In this document: positions 38,052-50,558 of the stretch, piece by piece
Layout: each line of letters opens with the position of its first letter
Numbering within the stretch: position 1 is the stretch's first letter
Assembly (NCBI RefSeq): GCF_001750725.1
Contig: NZ_CP017279.1
Span: 3,472,001-3,536,000 of the forward strand
Origin: Enterobacter ludwigii
Lineage (GTDB): Bacteria; Pseudomonadota; Gammaproteobacteria; Enterobacterales; Enterobacteriaceae
Direction: 5' to 3'
Length of the DNA stretch: 64,000 bases
Program-made: the position numbers and the translations under genes
The notes under the pieces: generated by a model
Seen by the model: the letters and a program-made list of their open reading frames with translations, nothing else
The model's database searches: none
What the model was told of the DNA's origin: nothing

Positions 38052-39896
38052 ATGCCGATTCAGGTTCTACCGCCGCAGCTCGCGAACCAAATCGCCGCCG
38101 GTGAGGTGGTGGAGCGCCCTGCATCGGTGGTGAAGGAGCTGGTAGAAAACAGCCTTGATGCGGGGGCCACCCGCATTGATATTGATATCGAACGCGGCGG
38201 CGCAAAGCTGATTCGCATTCGTGACAACGGCTGTGGAATTAAAAAAGACGAGCTGGCGTTAGCGCTGGCGCGTCATGCCACCAGTAAAATTGCCTCTCTT
38301 GATGACCTGGAAGCGATCATTAGCCTCGGTTTTCGCGGGGAAGCGCTGGCCAGTATCAGCTCCGTTTCCCGCCTCACGCTCACCTCCCGTACCGCTGAAC
38401 AGCAGGAAGCCTGGCAGGCGTACGCCGAAGGGCGTGATATGGACGTGACGATTAAACCAGCGGCGCATCCGGTCGGTACGACGCTGGAAGTGCTGGATCT
38501 GTTTTATAACACCCCCGCCCGACGCAAGTTTATGCGTACCGAAAAAACCGAGTTTGGGCATATCGATGAGATCATTCGTCGCATTGCCCTGGCGCGGTTT
38601 GACGTGACCATTAACCTTAGCCATAACGGCAAAGTCATGCGCCAGTACCGCGCCGTGGCGGAAGGTGGGCAAAAAGAGCGCCGCTTGGGCGCTATCTGCG
38701 GCGTACCGTTTCTCGAGCACGCGCTGGCCATTGAGTGGCAGCATGGCGATTTGGCCATGCGCGGCTGGGTGGCTGACCCCAACGCGAGCAGCGCCGCCTT
38801 CGCTGAGATCCAGTATTGCTACGTGAACGGTCGTATGATGCGTGACCGCCTCATCAATCACGCCATTCGTCAGGCCTGTGAAGATAAACTGGGTGCAGAT
38901 CAGCAACCGGCGTTTGTGCTCTATCTAGAAATCGATCCACACCAGGTGGACGTTAACGTCCATCCTGCCAAGCATGAAGTGCGGTTCCACCAGTCACGTC
39001 TGGTGCATGATTTTATCTATCAGGGCGTGCTGAGCGTATTGCAACAGCAGGCTGAACCGACGCTGCCGTTGGAAAAAGAAGAACCCGCCCCGCGCGCGTT
39101 TCCGGAAAACCGTGTTGCAGCGGGCCGGAACCATTTTGCTGAACCTGCCGTGGCGCGTGAGCCGGATGCCCCGCGTTTCTCTGCTGCGGGTAGCACACCG
39201 CGCCCAACGGGAGCGAACTATCCAAACGCCCAACCTGGCTATCAAAAACAGCAGGGAGCGTTGTACCGGAAATTGCTGGAAACCCCCGCGGTGGAGCGCA
39301 AAGCGCCTGTCGCGGTGCCAGCGCCTTCACTGGACGGCCACAGCCAGAGTTTTGGCCGGGTTCTGACGATTATTGCCCCGGATATGGCGCTGCTGGAGCG
39401 CGAAGGCCACGTGATGCTTCTGGCATTGCCAGTGGCGGAACGCTGGCTTAAACAAGTGCAGCTTACGCCGGGTGAAAACGCGGCCTGTGCACAACCGCTG
39501 CTGATCCCCGTTCGGCTAAAAATATCCCCTGAAGAAACAGGGGTACTGCGTCGCGCAGAGGCCCTGTTGGCGCAGATGGGCATTGAAATGGTGCTCGAAC
39601 CACAACATGTGACGATTCGCGCAGTGCCTTTACCCTTACGCCAACAAAATTTACAAAACTTGATTCCTGAACTGATAGGCTACCTGGCGCAGCAAACGTC
39701 GTTTGATGCCGCCAACACCGCGCAGTGGATCGCCCGCCATCTGGCAAGCGAACATGCGCCGTGGAGTATGGCGCAGGCCATTAGCGTGCTGGCGGAGGTT
39801 GAACGCCTTTGTCCGCATCTGGTGAAGACACCGCCAGGTGGGTTATTACAACCTGTTGATTTACAAACGGCGATGAATGCCCTGAAACATGATTGA
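38052..39896 (+). CDS. mutL: DNA mismatch repair protein MutL
   Basis: A 614-residue GHKL ATPase that links MutS recognition to MutH nicking and UvrD unwinding. The N-terminal domain has the ATPase Glu in [12 protein letters not shown], the DNGCGI motif and [11 protein letters not shown] Pro/Ala-rich linker (about 335-425) leads to the dimerisation domain. As in E. coli, no endonuclease motif is seen in the C-terminal part. It follows amiB by nine bases and overlaps miaA by eight. Confidence 0.97.
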   Translation: MPIQVLPPQLANQIAAGEVVERPASVVKELVENSLDAGATRIDIDIERGGAKLIRIRDNGCGIKKDELALALARHATSKIASLDDLEAIISLGFRGEALASISSVSRLTLTSRTAEQQEAWQAYAEGRDMDVTIKPAAHPVGTTLEVLDLFYNTPARRKFMRTEKTEFGHIDEIIRRIALARFDVTINLSHNGKVMRQYRAVAEGGQKERRLGAICGVPFLEHALAIEWQHGDLAMRGWVADPNASSAAFAEIQYCYVNGRMMRDRLINHAIRQACEDKLGADQQPAFVLYLEIDPHQVDVNVHPAKHEVRFHQSRLVHDFIYQGVLSVLQQQAEPTLPLEKEEPAPRAFPENRVAAGRNHFAEPAVAREPDAPRFSAAGSTPRPTGANYPNAQPGYQKQQGALYRKLLETPAVERKAPVAVPAPSLDGHSQSFGRVLTIIAPDMALLEREGHVMLLALPVAERWLKQVQLTPGENAACAQPLLIPVRLKISPEETGVLRRAEALLAQMGIEMVLEPQHVTIRAVPLPLRQQNLQNLIPELIGYLAQQTSFDAANTAQWIARHLASEHAPWSMAQAISVLAEVERLCPHLVKTPPGGLLQPVDLQTAMNALKHD

Positions 39897-40839
39897 CGTA
39901 AGCAAGGCGAGCCTGCCAAAGGCGATTTTTTTAATGGGCCCCACGGCCTCCGGCAAAACGGCACTGGCCATTGAGTTGCGTAAAGTTTTGCCTGTAGAGT
40001 TGATTAGTGTCGATTCTGCCCTTATCTACCGAGGGATGGACATCGGCACGGCGAAGCCTGACGCAGACGAACTGCGTGCGGCACCGCATCGTTTGCTGGA
40101 TATTCTCGACCCGGCTCAGGCATACTCCGCAGCGGATTTCCGCCGCGATGCATTAGCCGAGATGGCCGAGATAACGGCGGCGGGACGTATACCGCTGTTG
40201 GTTGGCGGAACCATGCTTTATTTCAAGGCGTTGCTGGAGGGGCTTTCACCTCTGCCATCAGCGGATCCGGAAGTAAGAGCAAAAATTGAGCAGCAGGCGG
40301 CAGAGCAGGGATGGGACGTTTTGCATAAGCAACTGGCCGAGATTGACCCGGTTGCCGCAGCACGGATCCATCCAAATGATCCGCAAAGGCTTTCCCGGGC
40401 ACTGGAAGTTTTTTTCATTTCGGGTAAAACTTTAACGGAACTGACGCAAACGTCAGGAGACGCTCTGCCGTATCAGGTGCATCAGTTCGCCATCGCCCCG
40501 GCGAGCCGTGAACTGCTCCATCAACGAATTGAGCAGCGTTTTCATCAGATGTTAGCTTCAGATTTTGAAGCAGAAGTGCGGGCGCTATTTGCCCGTGGAG
40601 ATTTGCATACGGATATGCCTTCCGTTCGTTGTGTGGGATACCGCCAGATGTGGTCATATCTTGAAGGCGAGATTTCATATGATGAAATGGTTTATCGAGG
40701 TGTTTGCGCCACGAGACAGTTAGCGAAGCGCCAGATCACCTGGTTGCGCGGTTGGGACGGTGTTCACTGGTTAGACAGTGAAAAACCGCAACAGGCGTTA
40801 AACGAAGTGATTGAGGTTGTTGGTGATATCGCTCACTGA
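39889..40839 (+). CDS. miaA: tRNA dimethylallyltransferase MiaA
   Basis: A 316-residue enzyme that adds a dimethylallyl group to A37 of tRNAs reading UNN codons. The P-loop GPTASGKT is at residues 17-24, [18 protein letters not shown] follows, and the C-terminal part has RCVGYRQMW. It overlaps mutL by eight bases and lies 85 bases before hfq. Confidence 0.97.
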   Translation: MIDVSKASLPKAIFLMGPTASGKTALAIELRKVLPVELISVDSALIYRGMDIGTAKPDADELRAAPHRLLDILDPAQAYSAADFRRDALAEMAEITAAGRIPLLVGGTMLYFKALLEGLSPLPSADPEVRAKIEQQAAEQGWDVLHKQLAEIDPVAAARIHPNDPQRLSRALEVFFISGKTLTELTQTSGDALPYQVHQFAIAPASRELLHQRIEQRFHQMLASDFEAEVRALFARGDLHTDMPSVRCVGYRQMWSYLEGEISYDEMVYRGVCATRQLAKRQITWLRGWDGVHWLDSEKPQQALNEVIEVVGDIAH

Positions 40840-40912
40840 ATGTGTACAATTGAGTCGTATCGTGCGCAATTTTTCAGAATCGCAAGGTTCTAAGTACAAA
40901 ACAAGCATATAA

Positions 40913-41236
<324 letters not shown>

Positions 41237-41310
41237 GGTTTCGGGCTGTTATCCACACGGGGAGCCAGGGATCCTGCGTTCCCCGCTGATCTTTTTTGAG
41301 GAATTTACGC

Positions 41311-42591
41311 TTGTTTGACCGTTATGATGCCGGTGAGCAGGCGGTGCTGGTACACATCTATTTTACGCAAGACAAAGATATGGAAGACCTCCAGGAGTTT
41401 GAATCTCTGGTCTCTTCCGCCGGTGTCGAAGCAATGCAGGTGATTACCGGTAGCCGTAAAGCGCCGCACCCAAAGTATTTTGTTGGTGAAGGTAAAGCAG
41501 TTGAAATTGCGGATGCCGTAAAAGCAACCGGCGCGTCAGTCGTGTTGTTTGATCATGCGCTGTCTCCGGCTCAGGAACGTAACCTGGAACGTCTTTGCGA
41601 ATGCCGTGTTATCGATCGCACGGGTTTGATTTTAGATATTTTCGCTCAACGTGCGCGTACTCACGAAGGTAAGCTGCAGGTTGAGCTGGCGCAGTTGCGC
41701 CATCTGGCAACGCGGCTTGTGCGTGGCTGGACCCACCTTGAAAGACAAAAGGGCGGGATTGGTTTGCGCGGTCCGGGTGAGACCCAGCTTGAAACCGACC
41801 GCCGTCTGTTGCGTGGCCGTATTACCCAGATCCTTTCACGTCTGGAACGCGTTGAAAAACAGCGTGAGCAAGGACGTCGGGCGCGATCGAAAGCTGACAT
41901 CCCGACGGTGTCGCTGGTGGGGTATACCAACGCCGGTAAATCCACCCTGTTTAACCAGATTACTGAGGCCCAGGTTTATGCCGCAGACCAGCTGTTTGCG
42001 ACCCTGGACCCCACATTGCGTCGTATTGACGTCGCCGACGTCGGTGAAACGGTGCTGGCGGATACCGTAGGGTTTATCCGTCACCTGCCGCATGACCTGG
42101 TGGCTGCGTTTAAAGCCACCCTGCAGGAGACGCGTCAGGCGACCCTGCTGCTGCACGTCATTGATGCTGCAGACGTTCGCTTGCAGGAGAACATCGACGC
42201 GGTAAACGTGGTGCTCGACGAGATCGACGCCGACGACATCCCAACGCTGTTGGTGATGAACAAGATCGATATGCTGGAGGATTTTGAGCCGCGTATCGAC
42301 CGAGATGAAGAGAACAAACCGATTCGGGTCTGGCTTTCCGCTCAGACCGGTATTGGTGTGCCACTGCTTTTCCAGGCTTTGACAGAACGTCTTTCCGGTG
42401 AGGTAGCCCAGCACACGCTGCGATTGCCGCCACAGGAAGGCAGGCTGCGCAGCCGGTTTTATCAGCTTCAGGCGATAGAAAAAGAGTGGATGGAGGATGA
42501 CGGCAGCGTGGGGATGCAGGTGCGTTTGCCGATCGTTGACTGGCGTCGCCTCTGTAAACAAGAACCTGCGCTGGTCGACTATATCGTCTGA
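41311..42591 (+). CDS. hflX: Ribosome-rescue/recycling GTPase HflX
   Basis: A 426-residue GTPase that splits stalled or heat-damaged 70S ribosomes. The N-terminal nucleotide-binding-like domain contains [17 protein letters not shown], a helical linker follows, and the Obg-type G domain has [11 protein letters not shown], the DTVGFI motif and NKIDML. I chose TTG at 41311: GAGG lies nine bases upstream and the result matches E. coli. It lies 74 bases after hfq. Confidence 0.95.
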   Translation: MFDRYDAGEQAVLVHIYFTQDKDMEDLQEFESLVSSAGVEAMQVITGSRKAPHPKYFVGEGKAVEIADAVKATGASVVLFDHALSPAQERNLERLCECRVIDRTGLILDIFAQRARTHEGKLQVELAQLRHLATRLVRGWTHLERQKGGIGLRGPGETQLETDRRLLRGRITQILSRLERVEKQREQGRRARSKADIPTVSLVGYTNAGKSTLFNQITEAQVYAADQLFATLDPTLRRIDVADVGETVLADTVGFIRHLPHDLVAAFKATLQETRQATLLLHVIDAADVRLQENIDAVNVVLDEIDADDIPTLLVMNKIDMLEDFEPRIDRDEENKPIRVWLSAQTGIGVPLLFQALTERLSGEVAQHTLRLPPQEGRLRSRFYQLQAIEKEWMEDDGSVGMQVRLPIVDWRRLCKQEPALVDYIV

Positions 42592-42647
42592 TCAGAAAGG
42601 GGATGCCTGAATAATTCGCCCTTGCATAACAAATATGGAGCATATAC

Positions 42648-43910
42648 ATGGCGTGGAATCAGCCCGGTAATAACGGACAAGACCGCGACCCGTGGGGAAG
42701 CAGCAATAATCAAGGCGGCAACTCTGGGGGAAATGGCAACAAAGGTGGTCGCGAGCAGGGGCCGCCGGATCTGGATGATATCTTCCGCAAGCTAAGCAAG
42801 AAGCTTGGTGGCCTTGGCGGAGGTAAAGGTTCTGGCTCTGGTGGGGGTTCCACTCAGGGGCCGCGCCCGCAGTTAGGGGGCCGCGTGGTGGGCATTGTTG
42901 CCGCTGCCGTGGTGATCATCTGGGCTGCCAGCGGGTTCTACACCATTAAAGAAGCGGAACGCGGTGTGGTCACCCGTTTCGGGAAGTTCAGCCATCTGGT
43001 TGAGCCAGGTCTGAACTGGAAACCGACTTTCATTGACGACGTGACCGCGGTGAACGTGGAGTCTGTGCGTGAACTGGCGGCCTCCGGCGTGATGCTGACC
43101 TCCGACGAGAACGTTGTGCGCGTTGAGATGAACGTCCAGTACCGCGTCACCGATCCGCAGCACTACCTGTTTAGCGTGACCAGTGCAGATGACAGTCTGC
43201 GCCAGGCCACAGACAGTGCGCTGCGCGGTGTGATCGGTAAATACACCATGGACCGCATTCTGACCGAAGGTCGTACCGTTATTCGTAGCGATACCCAGCG
43301 TGAGCTGGAAGAGACCATTCGCCCGTACAACATGGGTATCACCCTGCTGGACGTCAACTTCCAGGCTGCTCGTCCGCCGGAAGAGGTGAAGGCCGCGTTT
43401 GATGACGCGATTGCCGCCCGTGAAAACGAACAACAGTACATCCGTGAAGCGGAAGCGTACACCAACGAAGTTCAGCCACGTGCTAACGGTCAGGCGCAGC
43501 GTATTCTTGAAGAAGCGCGTGCGTATAAAACTCAGACCGTCCTGGAAGCTCAGGGTGAAGTGGCGCGTTTCGCGAAGATTTTGCCAGAATATAAAGCGGC
43601 TCCGGAGATTACCCGTGAACGTCTTTATATTGAGACCATGGAAAAAGTGCTGAGCCATACGCGTAAGGTACTGGTTAACGACAGCAAAGGTGGAAACCTG
43701 ATGGTACTGCCGTTGGATCAGATGCTGAAAGGCGGTTCGGCGCCGGCGGCAAAGGCGGATACCAGCGGTGCCAACAACCTGCTGCGTCTGCCACCTGCGG
43801 CATCCGGTAGCTCAAGCGCCACAACCACGCCTTCTTCGAACGATGGTGACATTATGGACCAACGCCGTGCTAACGCGCAGCGTAACGACTACCAGCGTCA
43901 GGGGGAATAA
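42648..43910 (+). CDS. hflK: FtsH modulator HflK
   Basis: A 420-residue inner-membrane SPFH-family protein. With HflC it forms a large cage around FtsH and controls its proteolysis. The N-terminal 75 residues are rich in Gly, Asn and Ser and lie in the cytoplasm. One membrane helix spans about residues 78-98, and the SPFH domain starts at TIKEAERGVVTRFGKF. It precedes hflC by two bases. Confidence 0.97.
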   Translation: MAWNQPGNNGQDRDPWGSSNNQGGNSGGNGNKGGREQGPPDLDDIFRKLSKKLGGLGGGKGSGSGGGSTQGPRPQLGGRVVGIVAAAVVIIWAASGFYTIKEAERGVVTRFGKFSHLVEPGLNWKPTFIDDVTAVNVESVRELAASGVMLTSDENVVRVEMNVQYRVTDPQHYLFSVTSADDSLRQATDSALRGVIGKYTMDRILTEGRTVIRSDTQRELEETIRPYNMGITLLDVNFQAARPPEEVKAAFDDAIAARENEQQYIREAEAYTNEVQPRANGQAQRILEEARAYKTQTVLEAQGEVARFAKILPEYKAAPEITRERLYIETMEKVLSHTRKVLVNDSKGGNLMVLPLDQMLKGGSAPAAKADTSGANNLLRLPPAASGSSSATTTPSSNDGDIMDQRRANAQRNDYQRQGE

Positions 43911-43912
43911 GG

Positions 43913-44917
43913 ATGCGTAAGTCAGTTATTGCGATCATCATCATCGTATTGGTCGTGCTTTATACCTCTATCTTTGTGGTGAAAGAGGGCGAGCGTGGAA
44001 TTACCCTGCGTTTTGGTAAAGTTCTGCGCGACAGCGAGAACAAGCCGCTGGTGTTTGAGCCGGGCCTGCACTTTAAAATGCCACTGATTGAATCGGTGAA
44101 AACGCTCGACGCCCGTATCCAGACCATGGATAACCAGGCCGACCGTTTCGTGACTAAAGAGAAGAAAGACCTGATCGTTGATTCCTACATCAAATGGCGT
44201 ATCAGTGATTTCAGCCGCTACTACCTGGCAACGGGCGGTGGCGACGTTTCTCAGGCGGAAGTGCTGTTGAAACGTAAGTTCTCTGACCGTCTGCGCTCTG
44301 AGATTGGTCGTCTGGATGTGAAAGACATCGTCACCGACTCCCGTGGTCGTCTGACGCTGGAAGTGCGTGATGCGCTGAACTCCGGTTCTGCAGGAACCGA
44401 AGACGAAGTCACCACCCCGGCAGCGGATGATGCCATTGCCAAAGCGGCAGAACGCGTTCAGGCTGAAACCAACGGCAAAGTGCCGGTGATCAACCCGAAC
44501 AGTATGGCTGCTCTGGGTATCGAAGTGGTCGACGTCCGTATCAAGCAGATCAACCTGCCAGCGGAAGTGTCCGAGGCGATTTACAACCGTATGCGCGCCG
44601 AGCGTGAAGCGGTAGCCCGTCGTCATCGTTCACAAGGTCAGGAAGAGGCGGAGAAACTGCGTGCGGCAGCGGATTACGAAGTGACCAAGACGCTGGCAGA
44701 ATCTGAGCGTCAGGGCCGTATTCTGCGCGGTGAAGGGGATGCCGAAGCGGCAAAACTGTTTGCCGATGCCTTCAGCCAGGATCCCGACTTCTACGCCTTT
44801 ATCCGTAGCCTGCGTGCTTACGAGAACAGCTTCCAGAGCAACCAGGATGTGATGGTGCTCAGCCCGGACAGCGATTTCTTCCGTTACATGAAGACGCCGG
44901 CTAACGCAACGCGATAA
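43913..44917 (+). CDS. hflC: FtsH modulator HflC
   Basis: A 334-residue partner of HflK with an N-terminal membrane helix (about residues 3-24) and an SPFH domain beginning at VVKEGERGITLRFGKV. A long helical region (about 190-290) forms the cage wall. It directly follows hflK and is ended by a terminator at 44941. Confidence 0.97.
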   Translation: MRKSVIAIIIIVLVVLYTSIFVVKEGERGITLRFGKVLRDSENKPLVFEPGLHFKMPLIESVKTLDARIQTMDNQADRFVTKEKKDLIVDSYIKWRISDFSRYYLATGGGDVSQAEVLLKRKFSDRLRSEIGRLDVKDIVTDSRGRLTLEVRDALNSGSAGTEDEVTTPAADDAIAKAAERVQAETNGKVPVINPNSMAALGIEVVDVRIKQINLPAEVSEAIYNRMRAEREAVARRHRSQGQEEAEKLRAAADYEVTKTLAESERQGRILRGEGDAEAAKLFADAFSQDPDFYAFIRSLRAYENSFQSNQDVMVLSPDSDFFRYMKTPANATR

Positions 44918-44940
44918 ACTCAGGCCAGTTTGAGTATTCA

Positions 44941-44976
44941 AACCACCGCTCTCAACGGAGCGGTGGTTTTCTTTTA
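44941..44976 (+). terminator. hflC terminator
   Basis: ACCACCGCT and AGCGGTGGT form a 9-bp stem followed by TTTTCTTTT, 24 bases after hflC. Confidence 0.9.
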
Positions 44977-44988
44977 TAAGGATGAAAA

Positions 44989-45186
44989 ATGAATTCAACG
45001 ATTTGGCTTGCGCTGGCCCTGGTTCTGGTGCTGGAAGGCCTTGGACCGATGCTTTATCCGCGTGCATGGCGTCGGATGATAGCCTCTCTGAGCCAGTTGC
45101 CGGATAATATTTTGCGTCGATTTGGGGGCGGACTTGTGGTTGCCGGCATCGTTATCTACTACATGTTGAGGAAAACGATTGGCTGA
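44989..45186 (+). CDS. yjeT: Small membrane protein YjeT (DUF2065)
   Basis: A 65-residue protein with two hydrophobic segments (about 4-23 and 46-60) separated by a basic stretch. It is almost identical to E. coli YjeT. Its function is unknown. It lies between hflC and purA; the terminator at 44941 suggests it may be expressed by read-through or from its own promoter. Confidence 0.9.
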   Translation: MNSTIWLALALVLVLEGLGPMLYPRAWRRMIASLSQLPDNILRRFGGGLVVAGIVIYYMLRKTIG

Positions 45187-45197
45187 TCAAAAAGTAA

Positions 45198-46589
<1,392 letters not shown>

Positions 46590-46604
46590 TCTTCGTGACT
46601 GCTG

Positions 46605-46626
46605 GCCTGCGGGACAACCCGCAGGC
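46605..46626 (+). terminator. Hairpin after purA
   Basis: GCCTGCGGG and CCCGCAGGC form a 9-bp stem with an ACAA loop, 16 bases after the purA stop. No T run follows, so its role is uncertain. Confidence 0.45.
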
Positions 46627-46781
46627 TGGATACGCGTCGCGCCATCCGGCGAACGCTCCTCGATCTCCGCTTTTTCGCCCCGTCTGTCAAATAAATTAGC
46701 CGCTTACTATCTGGCTGGTTTATCATCATTAATGAATATCTGTGCGGTTTATCCGCGTTTTCCCTTTTTCCTGAGGTTGAT

Positions 46782-47207
46782 GTGCAGTTAACAAGTTTCA
46801 CCGATTACGGCTTACGCGCGCTGATTTACATGGCGTCGTTACCCGATGGGAAAATGACCAGTATCTCTGAGGTTACAGAGGTATACGGTGTGTCCCGTAA
46901 TCATATGGTCAAAATAATCAATCAACTTAGTCGTGCCGGATACGTTGCTGCCGTCCGCGGGAAGAATGGTGGGATCCGTCTCGGTAAACCGGCGCAGAGT
47001 ATTCGTGTTGGGGATGTGGTACGTGAACTGGAGCCGTTGTCTCTGGTGAACTGCAGCAGCGCGTTCTGCCACATTACGCCCGCTTGTCGCCTTAAACAGG
47101 CACTTTCTCTGGCCGTGCAAAGTTTTCTCAAGGAACTGGATAACTACACGCTGGCCGATTTGGTTGAAGAGAATCAACCACTTTATAAATTATTGCTGGT
47201 GGAATGA
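46782..47207 (+). CDS. nsrR: Nitric-oxide-sensing repressor NsrR
   Basis: A 141-residue Rrf2-family repressor with an N-terminal winged helix-turn-helix (about 10-60). Cys91, Cys96 and Cys102 are spaced as in NsrR proteins that hold a nitric-oxide-sensitive iron-sulfur cluster. It starts with GTG, with GAGG upstream. It overlaps the 5' extension of the rnr leader; rnr starts 39 bases after its stop, so the two are likely co-transcribed. Confidence 0.95.
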   Translation: MQLTSFTDYGLRALIYMASLPDGKMTSISEVTEVYGVSRNHMVKIINQLSRAGYVAAVRGKNGGIRLGKPAQSIRVGDVVRELEPLSLVNCSSAFCHITPACRLKQALSLAVQSFLKELDNYTLADLVEENQPLYKLLLVE

Positions 47208-47245
47208 AGAAAATTTCCACCGGAGCTGACAACGGAGGAACCGAT

Positions 47246-49687
47246 ATGTCACATGATCCTTTCCAGGAACGCGAAGCCGAAAAATACGCGAATCCTATCC
47301 CCAGCCGCGAGTTCATCATTGAACACTTAACAAAACGCGAAAAACCCGCCAATCGTGAAGAACTTGCCGTTGAATTAAACATTGAAGGTGAAGAGCAAAT
47401 TGAAGCCCTTCGCCGCCGCCTGCGCGCGATGGAGCGCGACGGGCAACTGGTCTTTACCCGCCGTCAGTGCTATGCGCTTCCCGAACGTCTTGACCTGCTG
47501 AAAGGCACCGTTATCGGCCACCGTGATGGCTATGGCTTCCTGCGCGTAGAAGGCCGTAAAGACGATCTTTATCTTTCCTCTGAACAGATGAAGATGTGCA
47601 TTCACGGTGACCAGATCCTGGCGCAACCGCTGGGCGCGGACCGTAAAGGCCGCCGCGAAGCGCGCGTGGTGCGTGTCCTGGTCCCTAAAACAAGCCAGAT
47701 TGTTGGCCGCTACTTTACCGATGCAGGCGTGGGCTTTGTGGTGCCGGACGACAGCCGCCTGAGCTTCGATATCCTGATCCCGCCTGAAGAGGTGATGGGC
47801 GCCCGTATGGGCTTTGTGGTGGTGGTTGAACTCACCCAGCGTCCTACCCGACGCACCAAGGCGGTCGGGAAAATCGTCGAAGTGTTAGGCGATAACATGG
47901 GCACCGGCATGGCCGTTGATATGGCGCTGCGTACTCATGAAATTCCTTACGTCTGGCCGAAAGCGGTTGAAGAGCAGGTTGTCGGCCTGAAAGAAGACGT
48001 GCCGGAAGAGTCCAAAGTGGGCCGCGTGGATTTGCGCGATCTGCCGCTGGTGACTATTGATGGTGAAGATGCCCGCGACTTCGATGATGCCGTTTATTGC
48101 GAGAAAAAACGCGGCGGCGGCTGGCGTCTGTGGGTTGCCATCGCTGACGTAAGCTATTACGTGCGCCCGCATACTCCGCTGGATAACGAAGCGCGCAGCC
48201 GTGGAACGTCGGTCTACTTCCCGTCGCAGGTAATCCCGATGCTGCCGGAAGTCTTGTCTAACGGCCTGTGCTCCCTGAACCCGCAGGTTGACCGCCTTTG
48301 CATGGTCTGCGAGATGACCATCTCCACCAAAGGGCGCTTAACGGGTTACAAATTCTACGAAGCGGTAATGAGCTCCCATGCGCGCCTGACCTACACCAAG
48401 GTCTGGCATATGCTGCAGGGCGATCAGGATCTGCGTGAGCAGTATGCGCCGCTGGTGAAACACATCGAAGAGCTGCATAACCTCTACAAAACGCTGGATC
48501 AGGCGCGTGAAGAGCGCGGCGGGATCTCGTTTGAGAGCGAAGAGGCGAAGTTCATCTTTAACGCTGAACGCCGCATTGAACGTATTGAGCAGACCCAGCG
48601 TAACGATGCCCATAAGCTGATTGAAGAGTGTATGATTCTGGCAAACATCTCGGCGGCACGTTTTGTTGAGAAAGCCAAAGAACCTGCGCTGTTCCGTATT
48701 CACGATAAACCGTCGACCGAAGCCATCACTGCGTTCCGCTCCGTGCTGGCTGAACTGGGTCTGGAACTGCCTGGCGGTAACAAGCCAGAGCCGCGTGATT
48801 ACGCTGAATTGCTGGAGTCGATTGGCGATCGCCCGGATGCAGAAATGCTGCAGACCATGCTGCTGCGTTCCATGAAGCAGGCGATTTACGATCCGGAAAA
48901 CCGCGGTCACTTCGGCCTGGCGCTGCAGTCTTATGCCCACTTTACCTCGCCGATCCGTCGTTATCCGGACCTTTCCCTGCACCGCGCGATCAAGTATCTG
49001 CTGGCGCAGGAGCAGGGTCATAAAGGTAATACGACCGAAACCGGTGGCTACCATTATTCAATGGAAGAGATGCTGCAACTCGGTCAGCACTGTTCCATGG
49101 CCGAACGTCGTGCAGATGAAGCGACGCGCGACGTGGCAGACTGGCTGAAGTGTGACTTTATGCTGGACCAGGTGGGTAACGTCTTTAAAGGCGTGATTGC
49201 CAGCGTCACCGGCTTTGGTTTCTTCGTCCGTCTGGATGAACTGTTTATCGACGGTCTGGTGCATGTCTCCAGCCTGGATAACGACTACTACCGTTTCGAC
49301 CAGGTCGGGCAGCGCCTGATTGGTGAATCTGGCGGCCAGACCTATCGTCTTGGCGATCGCGTGGAAGTGAAGGTCGAAGCCGTTAATATGGACGACCGTA
49401 AAATCGACTTTAGCCTGATCTCCAGCGAGCGTGCCCCGCGTAATGTGGGTAAAACGGCGCGTGAAAAGACGAAAAAAGGGGGCAACGGCAACACCGGTGG
49501 CAAACGTCGTCAGGCGGGTAAGAAGGTAAACTTCGAGCCAGACAGCGCGTTCCGCGGTGAGAAGAAACAGAAGCCGAAGGCCGCAAAGAAAGAGGCCCGG
49601 AAGGCGAAAAAGCCGTCCACCAAAACGCAGAAAATCGCGGCTGCCACCAGGGCAAAGCGCGCAGCGAAGAAACAGCAGGCGGAGTAA
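47246..49687 (+). CDS. rnr: Exoribonuclease R
   Basis: An 813-residue 3'-5' exonuclease that degrades structured RNA and acts in rRNA and tmRNA-linked decay. Domains in order: a winged-helix-like N-terminus, two cold-shock domains (about 85-220), the RNB catalytic domain with [12 protein letters not shown] near residue 275, an S1 domain (about 640-725), and a long Lys/Arg/Ala-rich tail. The ATG at 47246 follows GGAGG. The reading frame extends to 47204 but overlaps nsrR. Confidence 0.97.
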   Translation: MSHDPFQEREAEKYANPIPSREFIIEHLTKREKPANREELAVELNIEGEEQIEALRRRLRAMERDGQLVFTRRQCYALPERLDLLKGTVIGHRDGYGFLRVEGRKDDLYLSSEQMKMCIHGDQILAQPLGADRKGRREARVVRVLVPKTSQIVGRYFTDAGVGFVVPDDSRLSFDILIPPEEVMGARMGFVVVVELTQRPTRRTKAVGKIVEVLGDNMGTGMAVDMALRTHEIPYVWPKAVEEQVVGLKEDVPEESKVGRVDLRDLPLVTIDGEDARDFDDAVYCEKKRGGGWRLWVAIADVSYYVRPHTPLDNEARSRGTSVYFPSQVIPMLPEVLSNGLCSLNPQVDRLCMVCEMTISTKGRLTGYKFYEAVMSSHARLTYTKVWHMLQGDQDLREQYAPLVKHIEELHNLYKTLDQAREERGGISFESEEAKFIFNAERRIERIEQTQRNDAHKLIEECMILANISAARFVEKAKEPALFRIHDKPSTEAITAFRSVLAELGLELPGGNKPEPRDYAELLESIGDRPDAEMLQTMLLRSMKQAIYDPENRGHFGLALQSYAHFTSPIRRYPDLSLHRAIKYLLAQEQGHKGNTTETGGYHYSMEEMLQLGQHCSMAERRADEATRDVADWLKCDFMLDQVGNVFKGVIASVTGFGFFVRLDELFIDGLVHVSSLDNDYYRFDQVGQRLIGESGGQTYRLGDRVEVKVEAVNMDDRKIDFSLISSERAPRNVGKTAREKTKKGGNGNTGGKRRQAGKKVNFEPDSAFRGEKKQKPKAAKKEARKAKKPSTKTQKIAAATRAKRAAKKQQAE

Positions 49688-49705
49688 TTCTCCCCCTCAA
49701 CCTGA

Positions 49706-49728
49706 CCCTCTCTCCTGCGGAGAGAGGG
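49706..49728 (+). repeat. Palindrome between rnr and rlmB
   Basis: CCCTCTCTC and GAGAGAGGG form a 9-bp stem with a five-base loop. No T run follows, so it looks like a dispersed repeat or RNA-stability element rather than a terminator. Confidence 0.5.
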
Positions 49729-49756
49729 AAAAGAAAAGACAGAACGAGAACCATCA

Positions 49757-50491
49757 ATGAGTGAAATGATTTACGGCATCCACGCGGTGCAGGCCCTGCT
49801 GGAGCGCGCACCGGAGCGTTTTCAGGAAGTGTTTATTCTGAAAGGGCGTGAAGACAAACGTCTGATGCCGCTGATCCACGCCCTGGAAGCACAAGGTGTC
49901 GTGATCCAGCTGGCGAACCGCCAGTTCCTGGATGAGAAAAGTGAAGGTGCCGTTCACCAGGGCATTATTGCCCGCGTTAAGCCAGGCCGTCAGTATCAGG
50001 AAAACGATCTGCCGGATCTTATCGCCGGGCTGGAAAATCCATTCTTCTTGATCCTTGACGGCGTGACCGACCCGCACAACCTTGGCGCATGTCTGCGAAG
50101 CGCAGATGCGGCAGGTGTTCATGCCGTTATCGTGCCGAGGGATCGCTCTGCACAGCTTAACGCGACGGCGAAGAAAGTGGCCTGTGGCGCAGCGGAAAAC
50201 GTACCGCTGATCCGCGTCACCAACCTGGCGCGCACCATGCGTATGCTGCAGGAAGAGAATATCTGGATCGTCGGTACCGCGGGTGAAGCTGATCATACTC
50301 TTTATCAGAGCAAGATGACCGGCCGTCTGGCACTGGTAATGGGTGCCGAGGGCGAAGGTATGCGCCGTCTGACCCGTGAGCATTGCGATGAGCTGATCAG
50401 CATTCCAATGGCGGGCAGCGTGTCGTCTCTGAACGTCTCCGTGGCAACAGGTATCTGCCTGTTTGAAGCGGTACGTCAGCGCGGGGAATAA
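49757..50491 (+). CDS. rlmB: 23S rRNA 2'-O-methyltransferase RlmB
   Basis: A 244-residue SPOUT methyltransferase that modifies Gm2251 in the P-loop of 23S. After an N-terminal RNA-binding domain (about 1-75), the knot motifs are [20 protein letters not shown] and [17 protein letters not shown]. It is one residue longer than in E. coli. It lies 69 bases after rnr and is followed by a strong terminator. Confidence 0.96.
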   Translation: MSEMIYGIHAVQALLERAPERFQEVFILKGREDKRLMPLIHALEAQGVVIQLANRQFLDEKSEGAVHQGIIARVKPGRQYQENDLPDLIAGLENPFFLILDGVTDPHNLGACLRSADAAGVHAVIVPRDRSAQLNATAKKVACGAAENVPLIRVTNLARTMRMLQEENIWIVGTAGEADHTLYQSKMTGRLALVMGAEGEGMRRLTREHCDELISIPMAGSVSSLNVSVATGICLFEAVRQRGE

Positions 50492-50496
50492 ACAGC

Positions 50497-50524
50497 AAGG
50501 CCGTCCTGAGGACGGCCTTTCATA
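50497..50524 (+). terminator. rlmB terminator
   Basis: AAGGCCGTCC and GGACGGCCTT form a 10-bp stem with a TGA loop, followed by a T-rich stretch. Confidence 0.85.
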
Positions 50525-50558
50525 TTTTCTGTGGGAGGGTCACCAGACGGTGAAAAAC

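Noticed and set aside
46605..46626. Hairpin GCGGG-ACAA-CCCGC after purA, similar to one half of a guanidine-II riboswitch
   Set aside because: The loop is ACAA rather than ACGR, there is only one hairpin, and the downstream gene is nsrR.
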